Shown piece by piece: positions 24,532 to 35,060 of a DNA stretch of 64,000 bases. The stretch comes from Aureimonas sp. AU4 (lineage in GTDB: Bacteria > Pseudomonadota > Alphaproteobacteria > Rhizobiales > Rhizobiaceae). The stretch covers positions 29,366 through 93,365 of the forward strand of contig NZ_BBWK01000030.1 of the NCBI RefSeq assembly GCF_001463765.1. Direction: 5' to 3'. Every line of letters starts with the position of its first letter. Within the stretch, counting starts at the first letter, position 1. The notes beneath the pieces were generated by a model that was not told the origin of the DNA, searched no databases, and saw nothing but the letters and a program-made list of their open reading frames with translations. Position numbers and translations under genes: made by a program.

Positions 24532-24570
24532 CGCAAGAACCCGGCCGGAGACGGCCGGGTTCTTGCGTTT
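24532..24570. terminator. Strong hairpin between convergent yidC and betA
   Basis: A perfect 16-base stem (CGCAAGAACCCGGCCG with CGGCCGGGTTCTTGCG) around a GAGA loop, followed on the plus strand by TTT. It sits 16 bases after yidC and ends at the betA stop region, so it can end transcription from both directions. Confidence 0.8.
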
Positions 24571-26249
24571 CAGGCTTCCGCAGGCAGGGGTTCGGCCGCC
24601 TGCGCGTCGAAGCTCACGCGCTGGTAGGGAACGCTCGCCCGCTCGAGCGGGGGGAGACCGCGGATCGCGTCGCTCAGCTTCTCGGCGAGCATGATGGTCG
24701 GCGCGTTGAGATTGCCCGAGGTGATGGACGGCATGATCGAGGAGTCGACGACGCGCAGCGCATCGATGCCGACGACCCGGCCCTCTGGGTCCACCACCGT
24801 CGACGGGTCGCCGGGATCGCCCATGCGGCAGGTGCAGGAGGGATGCAGCGCGCTCTCGACGTGCCGCTCGACGAAGGCGTCGATCTCGGCGTCGCTCTGG
24901 ACCGCCTCGCCCGGCGCGATCTCGCGGCCGCGATACCGGTCGAAGGCCGGCTGGCGGAAGATCTCGCGCGTCAGGCGCACGCAGGCCCGCATCTCGCGCC
25001 AGTCGTCCGGATGGCTCATGTAGTTGAAGAGGATGCGCGGCGCCTCGGCCGGATCGGCGGAGGCGAGGCGCACATGGCCCTTCGACTTGGAGCGCAGCGG
25101 CCCGACATGGGCCTGGAAGGAATGCTCGCTCGCCAGTCCCTTGCCGTCGTAGGTCACGGCGAGCGGCAGGAAGTGGTACTGGATGTCGGGATAGGGCACG
25201 TCCGGCGAGGAGCGGATGAAGCCGCAGCTCTCGAAGTGGTTGGTGGCGCCAAGGCCCCGCTTGGTGAGGAGCCAGCGTGCCCCGATCTGACCCCTGGCGA
25301 TCGTTCCGGTCGAGCGGAACAGCGTGATCGGCTCGCGGCAGGCGACCTGGAAGTAGAATTCCAGGTGGTCCTGCAGGTTCTCGCCGACGCCCTGCAGATC
25401 GTGCGCGACGGCAATGCCGTGCGAGCGCAGTTCCTCCGCCGGACCGATGCCCGACAGCTTCAGAAGCTTGGGCGAGTTGATCGATCCCGCCGACAGGACG
25501 ACCTCGCGGCCCGCTCGCGCCAGGCGCGCCTGCGGACCGACGCGGTAGGCGACGCCGACCGCGCGCCGCCCTTCCAGGACGACGCGCTCCACCAGCGCCC
25601 CGGTGCGCACCACGAGGTTCGGGCGGTTCAGCGCGGGCCTGAGGTAGGCGTTGGCGGTGGACCAGCGGCGGCCCTTGTGGACCGTCATGTCCATGCGCCC
25701 GAAGCCCTCTTGGGATCCGCCGTTGACGTCGAGGTTGGTCGGATGGCCGGCCTGCGCGGCCGCCTCGACGAAGGCTTGGTAGAGGGGGTTCTCCAGCGTG
25801 CCGTAGGAGGTGTGGAGCGCGCCCTCGCCGCCCCGGTAGTCGTCCGCGCCGCTCTGGCGGTTTTCAGCGCGGCGGAAATAGGGAAGCACGTCGGGATAGC
25901 TCCAGCCGCGCGCGCCCTCATGCTCCCAACGGTCGAAGTCGGCCGGCGCGCCGCGCACGTAGACCATGCCGTTGATCGAGGACGAGCCGCCGAGCACCTT
26001 GCCGCGCGGCACGTTCATGCGCCGGCCGCCGAGATTGGGCTCCGGTTCGGAACTGTAGCCCCAGTTGTACTTTCGCATGTTCATGGGGATCGAGAGCGCG
26101 CTCGGCATCTGGATCAGGACCGAGCGGTCCGAGCCGCCGAACTCGAGAAGAAGCACGCTCGAACGTCCGTCCTCCGAAAGGCGGTTGGCGAGCACGCAGC
26201 CCGCCGAGCCCGCGCCCACCACGACATAGTCGAAGGTCTCGATCTCCAT
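24570..26249 (-). CDS. betA: Choline dehydrogenase (GMC flavoprotein)
   Basis: A 559-residue FAD enzyme that oxidises choline to betaine aldehyde, the first step to the osmoprotectant glycine betaine. The FAD-binding GAGSAG is at 12-17, the GMC signatures are [20 protein letters not shown] and [16 protein letters not shown], and the C-terminal catalytic region is [12 protein letters not shown] with [22 protein letters not shown] precedes the ATG at 26249; the in-frame extension to 26303 is basic junk. It follows the BetI-BetB fusion gene by about 105 bases on the same strand. Confidence 0.92.
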   Translation of the reverse strand: MEIETFDYVVVGAGSAGCVLANRLSEDGRSSVLLLEFGGSDRSVLIQMPSALSIPMNMRKYNWGYSSEPEPNLGGRRMNVPRGKVLGGSSSINGMVYVRGAPADFDRWEHEGARGWSYPDVLPYFRRAENRQSGADDYRGGEGALHTSYGTLENPLYQAFVEAAAQAGHPTNLDVNGGSQEGFGRMDMTVHKGRRWSTANAYLRPALNRPNLVVRTGALVERVVLEGRRAVGVAYRVGPQARLARAGREVVLSAGSINSPKLLKLSGIGPAEELRSHGIAVAHDLQGVGENLQDHLEFYFQVACREPITLFRSTGTIARGQIGARWLLTKRGLGATNHFESCGFIRSSPDVPYPDIQYHFLPLAVTYDGKGLASEHSFQAHVGPLRSKSKGHVRLASADPAEAPRILFNYMSHPDDWREMRACVRLTREIFRQPAFDRYRGREIAPGEAVQSDAEIDAFVERHVESALHPSCTCRMGDPGDPSTVVDPEGRVVGIDALRVVDSSIMPSITSGNLNAPTIMLAEKLSDAIRGLPPLERASVPYQRVSFDAQAAEPLPAEA

Positions 26250-26355
26250 GCCGGCTCCCCCAAGGCGCCCGCAGGGCCGGGCGCGCCGCCCGGCCGCTCG
26301 CACGGCGCGTGGATAAAAGAACCGAACCCCGCCCGGCGCGCGCGCCGGGCCGGAC

Positions 26356-28458
26356 TCAGTAGGGCGCGTCGACGCGCCCGAGATTGACGAAGACGCTCTT
26401 CACCTGGGTATGGGCCTCCAGCGCCGCGCGGCCGTTCTCGCGCCCGAGACCGGATTCCTTGGCGCCGCCGAAGGGCAGCTCGATGGGCGTGATGTTGTAG
26501 GTGTTGATCCAGGTCGTGCCGGCCTCGAGGCGTGCCACGACGCGATGCGCGCGGGCGAGGTCGCGCGTGAAGACGCCGGCGGCCAAGCCGAAGCGCGTGT
26601 CGTTGGCGCGGGCAACCACCTCGTCCTCGTCCCGGAACGAGAGGACCGTCATCACGGGTCCGAAGATTTCCTCGCGCACGATGCGCATGGAATCGGCACA
26701 CGCATCGAAGATCGCGGGCGCGACGAAGAAGCCGGCGCCAAGGCCCCTCTCCGTGACGCGCGAGCCGCCGCACAGGAGCTTGGCGCCCTCGCGCACGCCC
26801 TCGTCCACATAGGAAAGGACCTTGCGCATGTGCGCTTCCGAGATCAGCGCGCCGACCTGCGTCTCCGGGTCGAGCGGATCGCCGATGCGCAGCGCCTCGG
26901 TACGGGCGACGAGCTTTTGGAGAAAGGCCTCGCGTACCGACTCATGCACGAAGACGCGCGTGCCGTTGGAGCAGACCTCGCCAGCGGAATAGAAGTTGGC
27001 GAGCATCGCCCCGCCCACCGCGTCGCCGAGGTCGGCGTCCGCGAAGACCACGAGCGGCGACTTGCCGCCGAGCTCCAGCGTCACCTGCTTGAGGGTCGAG
27101 CTCGCGTCCCGCATCACGGCCTTGCCGGTGCCGACCTCGCCGGTCAGCGAGATCTTCGCGATGCCGGGGTGGCGCGACAGGAGCCGACCCGTCGAGCCGT
27201 CGCCCTGAACGACGTTGAAGACGCCCTTCGGCAGGCCGCACTCGTCCATGATCTCGGCAAGCTTCAGCGCGGTCAGCGGCGTCAGCTCGGCCGGCTTGAA
27301 GACGACGCTGTTTCCAGCCGCCAGCGCGGGTGCCGCCTTCCAGCAGGCGATCTGAAGGGGATAGTTCCAGGCGCCGATCCCTGCGACGACGCCCAGCGGT
27401 TCGCGCCGGGTGTAGCCGAAGGCCATGGGCCCGAGATCGACGTGGTCGCCCGACAGCCCGGCCGCGAGCCCCGCGAAGAACTCGATGCAGTCCGCACCCG
27501 ACAGGACGTCCACCGTGGACGTCTCGGAGATCGGCTTGCCGGTGTCGCGGGCTTCCAGGACCGCCAGCTCCTCGTTGCGCTCGCGCAGCCGCGCGGCGAC
27601 GCGCATGAGGATGCGTCCGCGCTCCGTGCCGGTCATCGCGCCCCAGCCGCGCTGGGCCTCGGCGGCCGCCGCCACCGCGCGGTCGACGATCTTCGCGTTT
27701 GCCACCGCGACCTCCGCCAGAACCTCGCCGGTCGCGGGGTTGAGGGTCTGAAAGACCTGCGGGTCGGACCCGGCCGCCACGTAGTCCCCGCCGACATGGC
27801 TTGTCAGGAGGCGCAGGCCCGGCGCCGCGCGACGCGGGCGGTCGGCGGGACGGGGGGCCGCGCCCGCGATCTGCGCGTCCGTGAAGGCGGACGCCGTGGC
27901 ACGCGCGGCGAGGCTGTCGGTCTCGGCGACCTCGGCCAGCGAGGCGCGCAGCCAGAGGCCGTCGATGATCGCCGCGATCGCCTGCGCGATGCGCGGCGCC
28001 TCCTCCGGGGCGACGAGGCTTCGCAGGTCGAACACAAGGTTGGAGAGCATGCGCCGCTGGTAGACGCGCTGCACCCGCTTCAGCCGCGCCGAATGCGGGA
28101 CCTGCCCCCAGAAGGCGAGCCAGACGGCCGAGGTTCGCGCATCGAACTCCTCGGCCGCAAGGTTGGCGTCGATCACGGCCTGGATGCGCTCGCGCGGCCC
28201 CTCCGCCCGGCGCAGGCGCAGGCGTGCCGCGTCGGAGATGCGCCGCGCCAGATGGCGCAGCGTCGCCTCCAGAAGTCCGTCCTTGTCGCCGAAGTAGTGC
28301 GCGACCAGCGAGGGCGCGACGCCCGCCCGCCCCGCGATCTCGGCAAGGCTGGAGGCCGAGAAGCCGATCTCGGCGAGCGACTGGATCGTCGCGTCCACCA
28401 GCTGGCGGCGGCGCTGGTCCTCGGTCGTGCTCCGAACGGCGGCGGCGCTGCGGCTCAT
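26356..28458 (-). CDS. betI-betB: Fusion of BetI repressor and betaine aldehyde dehydrogenase BetB in one frame
   Basis: One uninterrupted 700-residue frame. Residues about 12-195 form a TetR-family BetI: the helix-turn-helix includes [20 protein letters not shown], and the ligand domain includes [18 protein letters not shown] and [11 protein letters not shown]. Residues about 217-700 form a full aldehyde dehydrogenase with GAWNYP at 362-367, catalytic Glu462 (LELGGKSP) and Cys496 (GEVCSNGT). A Pro/Arg-rich linker (about 198-216) joins them. No ATG, GTG or TTG exists where BetB would start. BetI normally represses bet genes until choline is present; BetB oxidises betaine aldehyde to glycine betaine. 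A C6 tract in the linker leaves a sequencing or real frameshift as an alternative. Confidence 0.85.
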   Translation of the reverse strand: MSRSAAAVRSTTEDQRRRQLVDATIQSLAEIGFSASSLAEIAGRAGVAPSLVAHYFGDKDGLLEATLRHLARRISDAARLRLRRAEGPRERIQAVIDANLAAEEFDARTSAVWLAFWGQVPHSARLKRVQRVYQRRMLSNLVFDLRSLVAPEEAPRIAQAIAAIIDGLWLRASLAEVAETDSLAARATASAFTDAQIAGAAPRPADRPRRAAPGLRLLTSHVGGDYVAAGSDPQVFQTLNPATGEVLAEVAVANAKIVDRAVAAAAEAQRGWGAMTGTERGRILMRVAARLRERNEELAVLEARDTGKPISETSTVDVLSGADCIEFFAGLAAGLSGDHVDLGPMAFGYTRREPLGVVAGIGAWNYPLQIACWKAAPALAAGNSVVFKPAELTPLTALKLAEIMDECGLPKGVFNVVQGDGSTGRLLSRHPGIAKISLTGEVGTGKAVMRDASSTLKQVTLELGGKSPLVVFADADLGDAVGGAMLANFYSAGEVCSNGTRVFVHESVREAFLQKLVARTEALRIGDPLDPETQVGALISEAHMRKVLSYVDEGVREGAKLLCGGSRVTERGLGAGFFVAPAIFDACADSMRIVREEIFGPVMTVLSFRDEDEVVARANDTRFGLAAGVFTRDLARAHRVVARLEAGTTWINTYNITPIELPFGGAKESGLGRENGRAALEAHTQVKSVFVNLGRVDAPY

Positions 28459-28499
28459 GCTTCAAACCTCCTGACGGACGGCGCGACCTTACCGCTCCT

Positions 28500-28517
28500 T
28501 GATTGTTCGTTCAATCA
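28500..28517. promoter_or_regulatory. Probable BetI operator
   Basis: TGATTGTTCGTTCAATCA has perfect 6-base arms (TGATTG/CAATCA) around TTCGTT. It closely resembles the dyad bound by BetI in enterobacteria and Vibrio, which is also built on TTGATTG and CAATCAA flanking a CGTTC core. It lies 42 bases before the fusion gene start, placing it in its promoter or leader. Confidence 0.7.
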
Positions 28518-28644
28518 GCTCGCCTTGCGTCGTCTTGGAACAGGCGGACGTGCTGCCGGCTGCCCCGATTTTCCTCACCGGACGCATCGGATACGGGCAG
28601 GTTGCCTGCGCGAAAGGCCGCCGTTCGACATGGCGGCGGGCTTC

Positions 28645-28673
28645 GAACGGTCGTTCAGCCCGTATGCTTGACA
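28645..28673 (+). promoter_or_regulatory. Possible second BetI-like site and choX -35 box
   Basis: GAACGGTCGTTC (28645-28656) is an imperfect-centre inverted repeat GAACG/CGTTC sharing the CGTTCA core of the first operator. Twelve bases on is a perfect -35 TTGACA at 28668-28673, pointing toward choX; the matching -10 is not clear. If both sites bind BetI, choline uptake and oxidation would be co-regulated. This is inference. Confidence 0.35.
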
Positions 28674-28784
28674 ATCCGCCTTTCCGACCCCCGAATGATG
28701 GCAAGATCGTGCGATTGTGCGCCCGATCGACGGCCTGCTCCTGTATCTTCCGCGCTTCCGAAGCCCTGAAGGACCTCACGCAGC

Positions 28785-29738
28785 ATGCTCGCCAACCGCC
28801 TCGCTCGCGCCCTTCCCCTCGCCCTTGCCGCCGCGTTCCTGGGCGGACCCGCAGCATGGGCCGCCGAGCCGGCCAGCTGCCGGGCGGTGCGCTTCGCCGA
28901 TGTCGGCTGGACCGACATCACGGCCACCACGGCCTCCGCCTCCACCATCCTGAAGGCGCTCGGCTATGAGCCGCGCACCGACGTCCTCGCCCTGCCCGTC
29001 ACCTTCGCCTCGCTCAAGAACCGCGACATCGACGTCTTCCTCGGCAACTGGATGCCGACCATGGAGGCGGACCTGAAGCCCTATCGCGACGACGGCTCGA
29101 TCGAGGTGATCCGCGCCAATCTCGAGGGCGCGAAATACACGCTCGCCGTTCCCACCGCGCTCTACGACGCCGGGCTCACGAGCTTTGCCGACATCGCGCG
29201 CTTCAAGGACAAGCTGGACAACAAGATCTACGGCATCGAGCCGGGCAACGACGGCAACCGCCTCATCCTCGGCATGATCGAGAAGAACCAGTTCGGCCTC
29301 GGCGGCTTCGAGCTGGTGGAATCCTCGGAGCAGGGCATGCTCGCCCAGGTCGCGCGCCAGACCCGGCAGGATAAGCCCATCGTCTTCCTCGGCTGGGAGC
29401 CCCATCCGATGAACGCGAACTTCAAGATCTCCTACCTTTCCGGTGGCGACGAGGTGTTCGGCCCGAACTACGGCGGTGCGACGATCTACACGCTGACGCG
29501 CAAGGGCCTGTCCACGGACTGCCCGAACCTTGGCAAGCTCGTGTCGAACCTCGTCTTCTCGCTGCCCATGGAGAACGAGATCATGGGCGCCATCCTCAAC
29601 GACGGCAAGGACGCGGGCGTGGCCGCCAAGACCTGGCTGGCGGCTCATCCCGACGCGTGGCGCCCCTGGCTCGAGGGCGTGACGACCTTCGACGGCAAGC
29701 CGGGCACCGAGGCGGTCGAGGCGGCGCTCGGGGGCTGA
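28785..29738 (+). CDS. choX: Choline ABC transporter periplasmic binding protein
   Basis: A 317-residue periplasmic receptor with a signal peptide (cleavage near AAWAAEP). FADVGWTDITATTA and VFLGNWMPTMEADLKPY match ChoX of rhizobia. The aromatic-rich binding segments (GWTD, NWMP, GWEPHPMN) are as expected for a quaternary-ammonium cage. It captures choline for import by ChoW and ChoV, encoded next. It is divergent from the bet fusion gene with the BetI operator between them, so uptake and oxidation are linked. Confidence 0.9.
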   Translation: MLANRLARALPLALAAAFLGGPAAWAAEPASCRAVRFADVGWTDITATTASASTILKALGYEPRTDVLALPVTFASLKNRDIDVFLGNWMPTMEADLKPYRDDGSIEVIRANLEGAKYTLAVPTALYDAGLTSFADIARFKDKLDNKIYGIEPGNDGNRLILGMIEKNQFGLGGFELVESSEQGMLAQVARQTRQDKPIVFLGWEPHPMNANFKISYLSGGDEVFGPNYGGATIYTLTRKGLSTDCPNLGKLVSNLVFSLPMENEIMGAILNDGKDAGVAAKTWLAAHPDAWRPWLEGVTTFDGKPGTEAVEAALGG

Positions 29739-29782
29739 CGAGCCGCGATCCGCCGCCCTCCCCTCACGATCCAAGGCGCCTC

Positions 29783-30649
29783 ATGTACGACTGGCTGACG
29801 GAGCACAAGATACCCCTCGGCCTCTGGCTGCGCGGGCTGGTTGACGGCCTGACGACCCACGGCCAGGGCTTCTTCGACGCCGTCTCGCTGGCGCTCGGCG
29901 GCCTGATCGACGGGCTGACGGCGGGACTGGAACTCGTGCCCCCGCTCGTCTTCGTGGCGCTGGTGGGTGCGGGCGCCTATCTCCTGCACCGCTCCGTGGC
30001 GCTCGCCGCCTTCGCGATTCTGTCGCTCCTCCTGATCATCAATCTCGGCTACTGGACCGAGACGGTGCAGACCCTGTCGCTGGTATTCTGCGCCACGCTG
30101 GTCTGCGTTGTGGTGGGCGTGCCGCTCGGCATCGCGGCGGCGCACCGCCCCTGGGTCTACACGGTGCTGCGGCCCTTTCTCGACCTGATGCAGACGATCC
30201 CGACCTTCGTCTACCTCATCCCGACCCTCGTTCTGTTCGGCCTCGGCGCGGTGCCCGGCCTGATCTCGACCGTGATCTTCGCGATCCCCGCTCCGATCCG
30301 CCTCACCTATCTCGGCCTGTCCTCGGTGCCGACGGCGCTGCGCGAGGCGGCCGCCGCCTTCGGCGCGACGCGCCGGCAACTCCTCTTCAAGGTCGAGCTG
30401 CCCCATGCGCTTCCCACCATCATGGCCGGCGTCACGCAATGCATCATGCTCTCGCTCTCCATGGTCGTGATCGCGGCGCTGGTGGGCGCCGACGGGCTCG
30501 GCAAGCCGGTGGTGCGCGCGCTCAACACGGTGAACATCGGCATGGGCTTCGAGGCGGGGCTCGCGATCGTGATCCTCGCCATCCTCCTCGACCGCATCTG
30601 CAAGCGGCCGGAAGCGCGGCGCGCGGTGCGCCGGGAGCGCGGCGCGTGA
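29783..30649 (+). CDS. choW: Choline ABC transporter permease
   Basis: A 288-residue inner-membrane permease of the ProW/OpuAB class with about six membrane segments and the EAA loop ALREAAAAFGATRRQLLFKVELP. The soluble N-terminal stretch MYDWLTEHKIPLGLWL is typical of ChoW. The start ATG 29783 is taken because in-frame sequence upstream overlaps choX. The stop overlaps the choV start (GTGA), so the two are translationally coupled. Confidence 0.9.
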   Translation: MYDWLTEHKIPLGLWLRGLVDGLTTHGQGFFDAVSLALGGLIDGLTAGLELVPPLVFVALVGAGAYLLHRSVALAAFAILSLLLIINLGYWTETVQTLSLVFCATLVCVVVGVPLGIAAAHRPWVYTVLRPFLDLMQTIPTFVYLIPTLVLFGLGAVPGLISTVIFAIPAPIRLTYLGLSSVPTALREAAAAFGATRRQLLFKVELPHALPTIMAGVTQCIMLSLSMVVIAALVGADGLGKPVVRALNTVNIGMGFEAGLAIVILAILLDRICKRPEARRAVRRERGA

Positions 30650-31848
30650 GCGGGGCGACCGGGTTGCCGGCGATCGAGTTTCGCGGCGTCGACATCCTCT
30701 TCGGGCGCGACCAGGCGGGCGCGTTGCGGCTTCTGGACGGCGGCGCCGACCGCGCGCGCATCCTCGACCGGACCGACGTCGTGCTGGGCGCGGCCGGCGT
30801 CTCGTTCCGCGTCGAGCCCGGCGAGATCTGCGTCCTCATGGGGCTGTCGGGGTCGGGCAAGTCCACGATCCTGCGCGCCGTGAACGGGCTGAACGAGGTG
30901 GCGCGCGGCGAGGTGCTGGTCAGCCACGAGGGACGGCCGGTGGATGTCGCGCGCTGCGACCCGCGCACGTTGCGGGCGCTGCGCACCCACACCGTCTCCA
31001 TGGTGTTCCAGCAGTTTGGCCTGCTGCCTTGGCGCACGGTGCGCGAGAATGCCGGCCTCGGGCTCGAGCTCCAGGGCGTCGGCACGGCGGAGCGGCGGCG
31101 CGTGGTGGACGAGAAGCTCGCCATGGTCGGGCTCGCGGCCTGGGGCGACAAGTACGCCCACGAGCTGTCCGGCGGCATGCAGCAACGCGTCGGCCTCGCT
31201 CGTGCGTTTGCGACCGACGCCCCGATCCTCCTGATGGACGAGCCCTTCTCGGCGCTCGACCCTTTGATCCGCACCAAGCTGCAGGACGAGCTCCTCGATC
31301 TGCAGAAGACGCTGCGCAAGACCATCCTCTTCGTCAGCCACGACCTCGACGAGGCGATGAAGCTCGGCAACCGCATCGCCATCATGCAAGACGGACGCAT
31401 CGTGCAGGCCGGCAGCGCGGAGGACATCCTTCTCTCGCCCGCGACACCCTATGTCGCCGAGTTCGTGCGCCACGTGAACCCGCTCAACGTACTGCGCGGG
31501 GCCGCCCTGATGCGGCCCGCCCACGCACTGCGGCGCGAGGGCGGCGAGCTTCTCTTGGACGAGGCGGGGCGCGTGCGTCTGGCGGTGGACGAAAGCGACC
31601 GGCCGACCGCCGTGCGCATCGACGGGGACACGGCGCGGCTCGGGCGGGCGCGCGCGGAAGACGGGGCGGTGGAGGGAGCCTGCGACGTGGTGGTCGCGCC
31701 CGTCGATCTGCGCCTGCGTGCGGCGATCGCGCTGAAGCGGCGGACCCACCACCCGATCCTTCTCGTCGACGATCTCGGCCGCCTGGCCGGCCTGTGCGAC
31801 GACGACGAAATCTATCGCGGCCTTCTGCAGCGATCCGGCGGCTCCTGA
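30646..31848 (+). CDS. choV: Choline ABC transporter ATP-binding protein
   Basis: A 400-residue ATPase of the glycine betaine/ProV class. Walker A is GLSGSGKST, the signature LSGGMQQRVGLARA, Walker B LLMDEPFSALDPL and the switch His VSHDLDEA. FQQFGLLPWRTV is typical for this class. About 130 C-terminal residues form a regulatory tail in place of a strict CBS pair. It starts at a GTG overlapping the choW stop. Completes choXWV. Confidence 0.9.
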   Translation: MSGATGLPAIEFRGVDILFGRDQAGALRLLDGGADRARILDRTDVVLGAAGVSFRVEPGEICVLMGLSGSGKSTILRAVNGLNEVARGEVLVSHEGRPVDVARCDPRTLRALRTHTVSMVFQQFGLLPWRTVRENAGLGLELQGVGTAERRRVVDEKLAMVGLAAWGDKYAHELSGGMQQRVGLARAFATDAPILLMDEPFSALDPLIRTKLQDELLDLQKTLRKTILFVSHDLDEAMKLGNRIAIMQDGRIVQAGSAEDILLSPATPYVAEFVRHVNPLNVLRGAALMRPAHALRREGGELLLDEAGRVRLAVDESDRPTAVRIDGDTARLGRARAEDGAVEGACDVVVAPVDLRLRAAIALKRRTHHPILLVDDLGRLAGLCDDDEIYRGLLQRSGGS

Positions 31849-31852
31849 CGGG

Positions 31853-32140
31853 TCAGGCCTCGCGGCGCCAGTCGAAGCGGAGCTCCTCGCGGAAGGCGAA
31901 GCGCTGGATGTGATCGGCGACCACCGTTTCCAGCCGGTCGAGATCGCCGCCCTCCCCGGCCGTGATCGCGATGCTCAGCGCCGCGGCGTCGGCTCGCAAT
32001 GCGGTGCGGCCGGCCGGCAGGTCGATCGTGCCCGCCTCAGGCGTGAACTCCACGGGAAACTTGTGTGCCCAGTGCTTGCAGAGCTGCTGGAGGTAGCGGC
32101 TGGCGTGCTCGGTCGGGACGGTGGCGAGGCTGCGGGGCAC
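31853..32140 (-). CDS. DUF2218 family protein
   Basis: 95 residues matching the DUF2218 family: ATVPTEHASRYLQQLCKHWAHKF at the N terminus, a central IDLPAGR, and a C-terminal VADHIQRFAFREEL. Function is unknown; relatives often sit beside siderophore or metal-uptake genes, though none is here. The start is a GTG with a GGAG a few bases upstream. It is convergent with choV, 4 bases away, and apparently monocistronic. Confidence 0.8.
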   Translation of the reverse strand: MPRSLATVPTEHASRYLQQLCKHWAHKFPVEFTPEAGTIDLPAGRTALRADAAALSIAITAGEGGDLDRLETVVADHIQRFAFREELRFDWRREA

Positions 32141-32248
32141 GAGGAAGCTCCAAGCAAAAATCCTGACTTCGTTTATCAGGTATTCCCCGACGAAAAAGGG
32201 GCGCCGGCCGCGCCGACGCCCCTCCCGTTCGCGCTGGCGCTAGACGCG

Positions 32249-33475
32249 TCAGGCCTTGTTGCGGTTGTAGACGTCGAAGCAGACGGCGGCGAGCAGCACG
32301 AGGCCTTTCACCAGCTGCTGGTAGTCGATCGACAGCTGCATGGCGCTCTGCATGCCCATGTTCAGCACTCCCATGATGAAGGCGCCGATCACCGCGCCCA
32401 TCACCTTGCCGACGCCGCCATAGGCCGAGGCGCCGCCGATGAAGCAGGCCGCGATGACGTCGAGCTCGAGGCCCGTGCCGTTCTTGGCGGTGGCCGAGCC
32501 GACGCGGGCGAAGAAGACGAGGCCCGCGATCGCGGCGAGGACGCCCATGTTGACGAAGGCGAGGAAGACGATCCGCTCGGTCTTCACGCCCGAGAGCTTG
32601 GCCGCCTTCTCGTTGCCGCCGACCGCGTAGACGCGGCGACCGATCGTAGTGCGCGCGGTCACGAAGGCGTAGATCGCGATCAGGAGCGCCATCAGGATCA
32701 GGACGTTCGGCAGGCCGCGATTGGTCGAAAGGAGATAGCCGATATAAAGGAGCGCGACCGAGACCAGCGCGACGCGGCCGACGAAGAAGGCGAAGGGCTC
32801 GTCCACCGGGCGCACCTTGGCCTTGCGGGCGCGTCCCACGAAGGCGAACACCGCGAAGGCGGCGGCCAGCACCACCGCGATCATCAGCGTCGTCGCGTTC
32901 TGGAGGCCGAAGGCCGGAACGAGGTCGGGGATCGTGCCGGTCGAGAGCGCGCGCAGCGAGGCCGGGATCGGCGAGATCGACGACGAGCTGCCGAGCAGCA
33001 TGAAGGTCAGGCCGCGGAAGACCAGCATGCCAGCCAGCGTCACGATAAAGGACGGGATGCGCAGGAAGGCGACGAAGTAGCCCTGCACCGCGCCGATCAG
33101 CGCGCCGAGCGCGAGGCAGATCAGGCAGGCGATCGGCACCGGCACCCCGTAGAGCACCATCAGCACCGCGCCCGCCGCACCGACGAAGCCGACCACCGAG
33201 CCGACCGACAGGTCGATATGGCCGGTGATGATGATCAGCAGCATGCCGATCGCCATGACGATGACGTAGCTGTTCTGGAGGAACAGGTTGGTCAGGTTCG
33301 ACGCCGACACGAAGGTCGGGCGCCCCGTCGCGGCCGAATAGGCGGCGAAGAAGATGATGATGGCGACCAGCGCCACCAGCATTCCGTATTCGCGCAGGTG
33401 GCTCTTGAAGTAGTCGAGGCTCGCGCCCGCTCCTTCACCGGCCTTCTGCGGCGCATCGAAGGTCTTGATGCTCAT
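32249..33475 (-). CDS. gguB: Multiple-sugar ABC transporter permease GguB
   Basis: A 408-residue CUT2 permease of the XylH/MmsB/GguB type, longer than RbsC because of extra membrane segments in the middle ([22 protein letters not shown]). The family motif [16 protein letters not shown] and the C-terminal [19 protein letters not shown] are present. It starts at ATG 33475, overlapping the gguA stop (ATGA). With ChvE and GguA it imports galactose, arabinose, xylose and related aldoses in agrobacteria and rhizobia. Confidence 0.92.
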   Translation of the reverse strand: MSIKTFDAPQKAGEGAGASLDYFKSHLREYGMLVALVAIIIFFAAYSAATGRPTFVSASNLTNLFLQNSYVIVMAIGMLLIIITGHIDLSVGSVVGFVGAAGAVLMVLYGVPVPIACLICLALGALIGAVQGYFVAFLRIPSFIVTLAGMLVFRGLTFMLLGSSSSISPIPASLRALSTGTIPDLVPAFGLQNATTLMIAVVLAAAFAVFAFVGRARKAKVRPVDEPFAFFVGRVALVSVALLYIGYLLSTNRGLPNVLILMALLIAIYAFVTARTTIGRRVYAVGGNEKAAKLSGVKTERIVFLAFVNMGVLAAIAGLVFFARVGSATAKNGTGLELDVIAACFIGGASAYGGVGKVMGAVIGAFIMGVLNMGMQSAMQLSIDYQQLVKGLVLLAAVCFDVYNRNKA

Positions 33476-35007
33476 GCGGCGTTCCTTCCTGCGGAGCGGA
33501 TGATGGCGCGCATGATGCTCTCCTGCGTCGCCTCGCCCCTCGCCATTTCGGCCACGAATCGGCCTTCGTTCATCACGTAGATTCGGTCGCACATGCCGAG
33601 CAGTTCCGGCATCTCCGACGAGATCATGAGAATGCCCTTCCCCTCGGAGGCCAGGCGCTCGATGATGGTGTAGATCTCGAACTTGGCGCCGATGTCGATG
33701 CCGCGCGTCGGCTCATCGAGGATCAGGAGCTCGGGGTTCGAGAAGAGCCACTTGGACAGGACAACCTTCTGCTGGTTTCCGCCCGACAGGTTCAGCGTCT
33801 TGTGGAAGATGCCGGAGGAGCGGATGCGCAGGTTGCGCCGGTAGTCCTCGGCGATGCCCCGCTCGCGGTCGGCGTCGATCACGCCGCCCTTGGCGACGCC
33901 CGGCAGGTTCGCCAGCGTGATGTTCTGCCGGATGTCCTCTTCCAGGATCAGGCCGAGCTGCTTGCGGTCCTCGGTGACGTAGGCGAGCCCCGCGTCGATC
34001 GCCTTCGGGATCGAGGAGACGTCGACCGGCTTGCCCTTCATCAGGGCCTCGCCCGAGATGTTGCGCCCGTAGGAGCGGCCGAAGACGCTCATGGCGAGCT
34101 CGGTGCGCCCCGCGCCCATCAGGCCGGCGATGCCCACGATCTCGCCCCGGCGCACGTTGAAGGACACGTCCTTCACGATCTGCCGCTGCGTGTTGAGATG
34201 GTGGTAGGCGTTCCAGTTGCGGACCTCGAACAGGACTTCGCCGATCTTGGGGTCGCGCGGGGGATAGCGGTCGTCGAGCTGGCGGCCCACCATGTCGCGG
34301 ATGATCTGGTCCTCGCTGACGCCCTTCGAGCAGTCCAGCGTCGAGACCGTGGAGCCGTCGCGGATCACGGTGATCGAGTCGGCGACGCGGCTGATCTCGT
34401 TCAGCTTGTGGCTGATCATGATCGAGGTCAGGCCCTTCTTCTTGAACTCCAGAAGGAGGTCGAGAAGCGCCTGGCTGTCACGCTCGTTGAGCGAGGCGGT
34501 CGGCTCGTCGAGGATCAGGAGCCGCACCTTCTTCGAGAGCGCCTTGGCGATCTCGACGAGCTGCTGCTTGCCGACGCTGATGTCCTTGATGAGCGTGGTC
34601 GGCAACTCGTTCAGGCCGACCTGCTTCAGAAGCTCGGCCGCCCGCCGGTGCGCCTCGTCCCAGTCGATCACGCCGCCGCGCGACACCTCGTTGCCGAGGA
34701 AGATGTTCTCGGCGATCGACAGGAGCGGCACGAGGGCCAGCTCCTGATGGATGATGATGATACCGGCATGCTCGCTGTCGCGGATGTCGCGGAAGGCGCG
34801 AACCTGCCCGTCATAGGCGATGTCGCCCTCGTAGCTGCCATGCGGGTAGACGCCGGACAGGACCTTCATGAGGGTCGACTTGCCGGCCCCGTTCTCGCCG
34901 CAGATCGCATGGATCTCGCCGGTCTGAACGGTCAGGTTGACGTTGTCGAGCGCCTTGACGCCCGGAAACGTCTTGGTGATGCCTCGCATCTCCAGAATGG
35001 GTGCCAT
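33472..35007 (-). CDS. gguA: Multiple-sugar ABC transporter ATP-binding protein GguA
   Basis: A 511-residue ATPase with two nucleotide-binding domains. The N-terminal domain has [30 protein letters not shown] and ISHKLNEI; the C-terminal domain has the degenerate [22 protein letters not shown] and [11 protein letters not shown]. Its pattern is that of GguA/MmsA in chvE loci. It lies between chvE and gguB, with a hairpin separating it from chvE. Confidence 0.92.
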   Translation of the reverse strand: MAPILEMRGITKTFPGVKALDNVNLTVQTGEIHAICGENGAGKSTLMKVLSGVYPHGSYEGDIAYDGQVRAFRDIRDSEHAGIIIIHQELALVPLLSIAENIFLGNEVSRGGVIDWDEAHRRAAELLKQVGLNELPTTLIKDISVGKQQLVEIAKALSKKVRLLILDEPTASLNERDSQALLDLLLEFKKKGLTSIMISHKLNEISRVADSITVIRDGSTVSTLDCSKGVSEDQIIRDMVGRQLDDRYPPRDPKIGEVLFEVRNWNAYHHLNTQRQIVKDVSFNVRRGEIVGIAGLMGAGRTELAMSVFGRSYGRNISGEALMKGKPVDVSSIPKAIDAGLAYVTEDRKQLGLILEEDIRQNITLANLPGVAKGGVIDADRERGIAEDYRRNLRIRSSGIFHKTLNLSGGNQQKVVLSKWLFSNPELLILDEPTRGIDIGAKFEIYTIIERLASEGKGILMISSEMPELLGMCDRIYVMNEGRFVAEMARGEATQESIMRAIIRSAGRNAA

Positions 35008-35060
35008 CCGCGTTTCTCTCCCGCGTCGCTTGGCATCGGCGCCTCCAGGCGCCGACGGGA

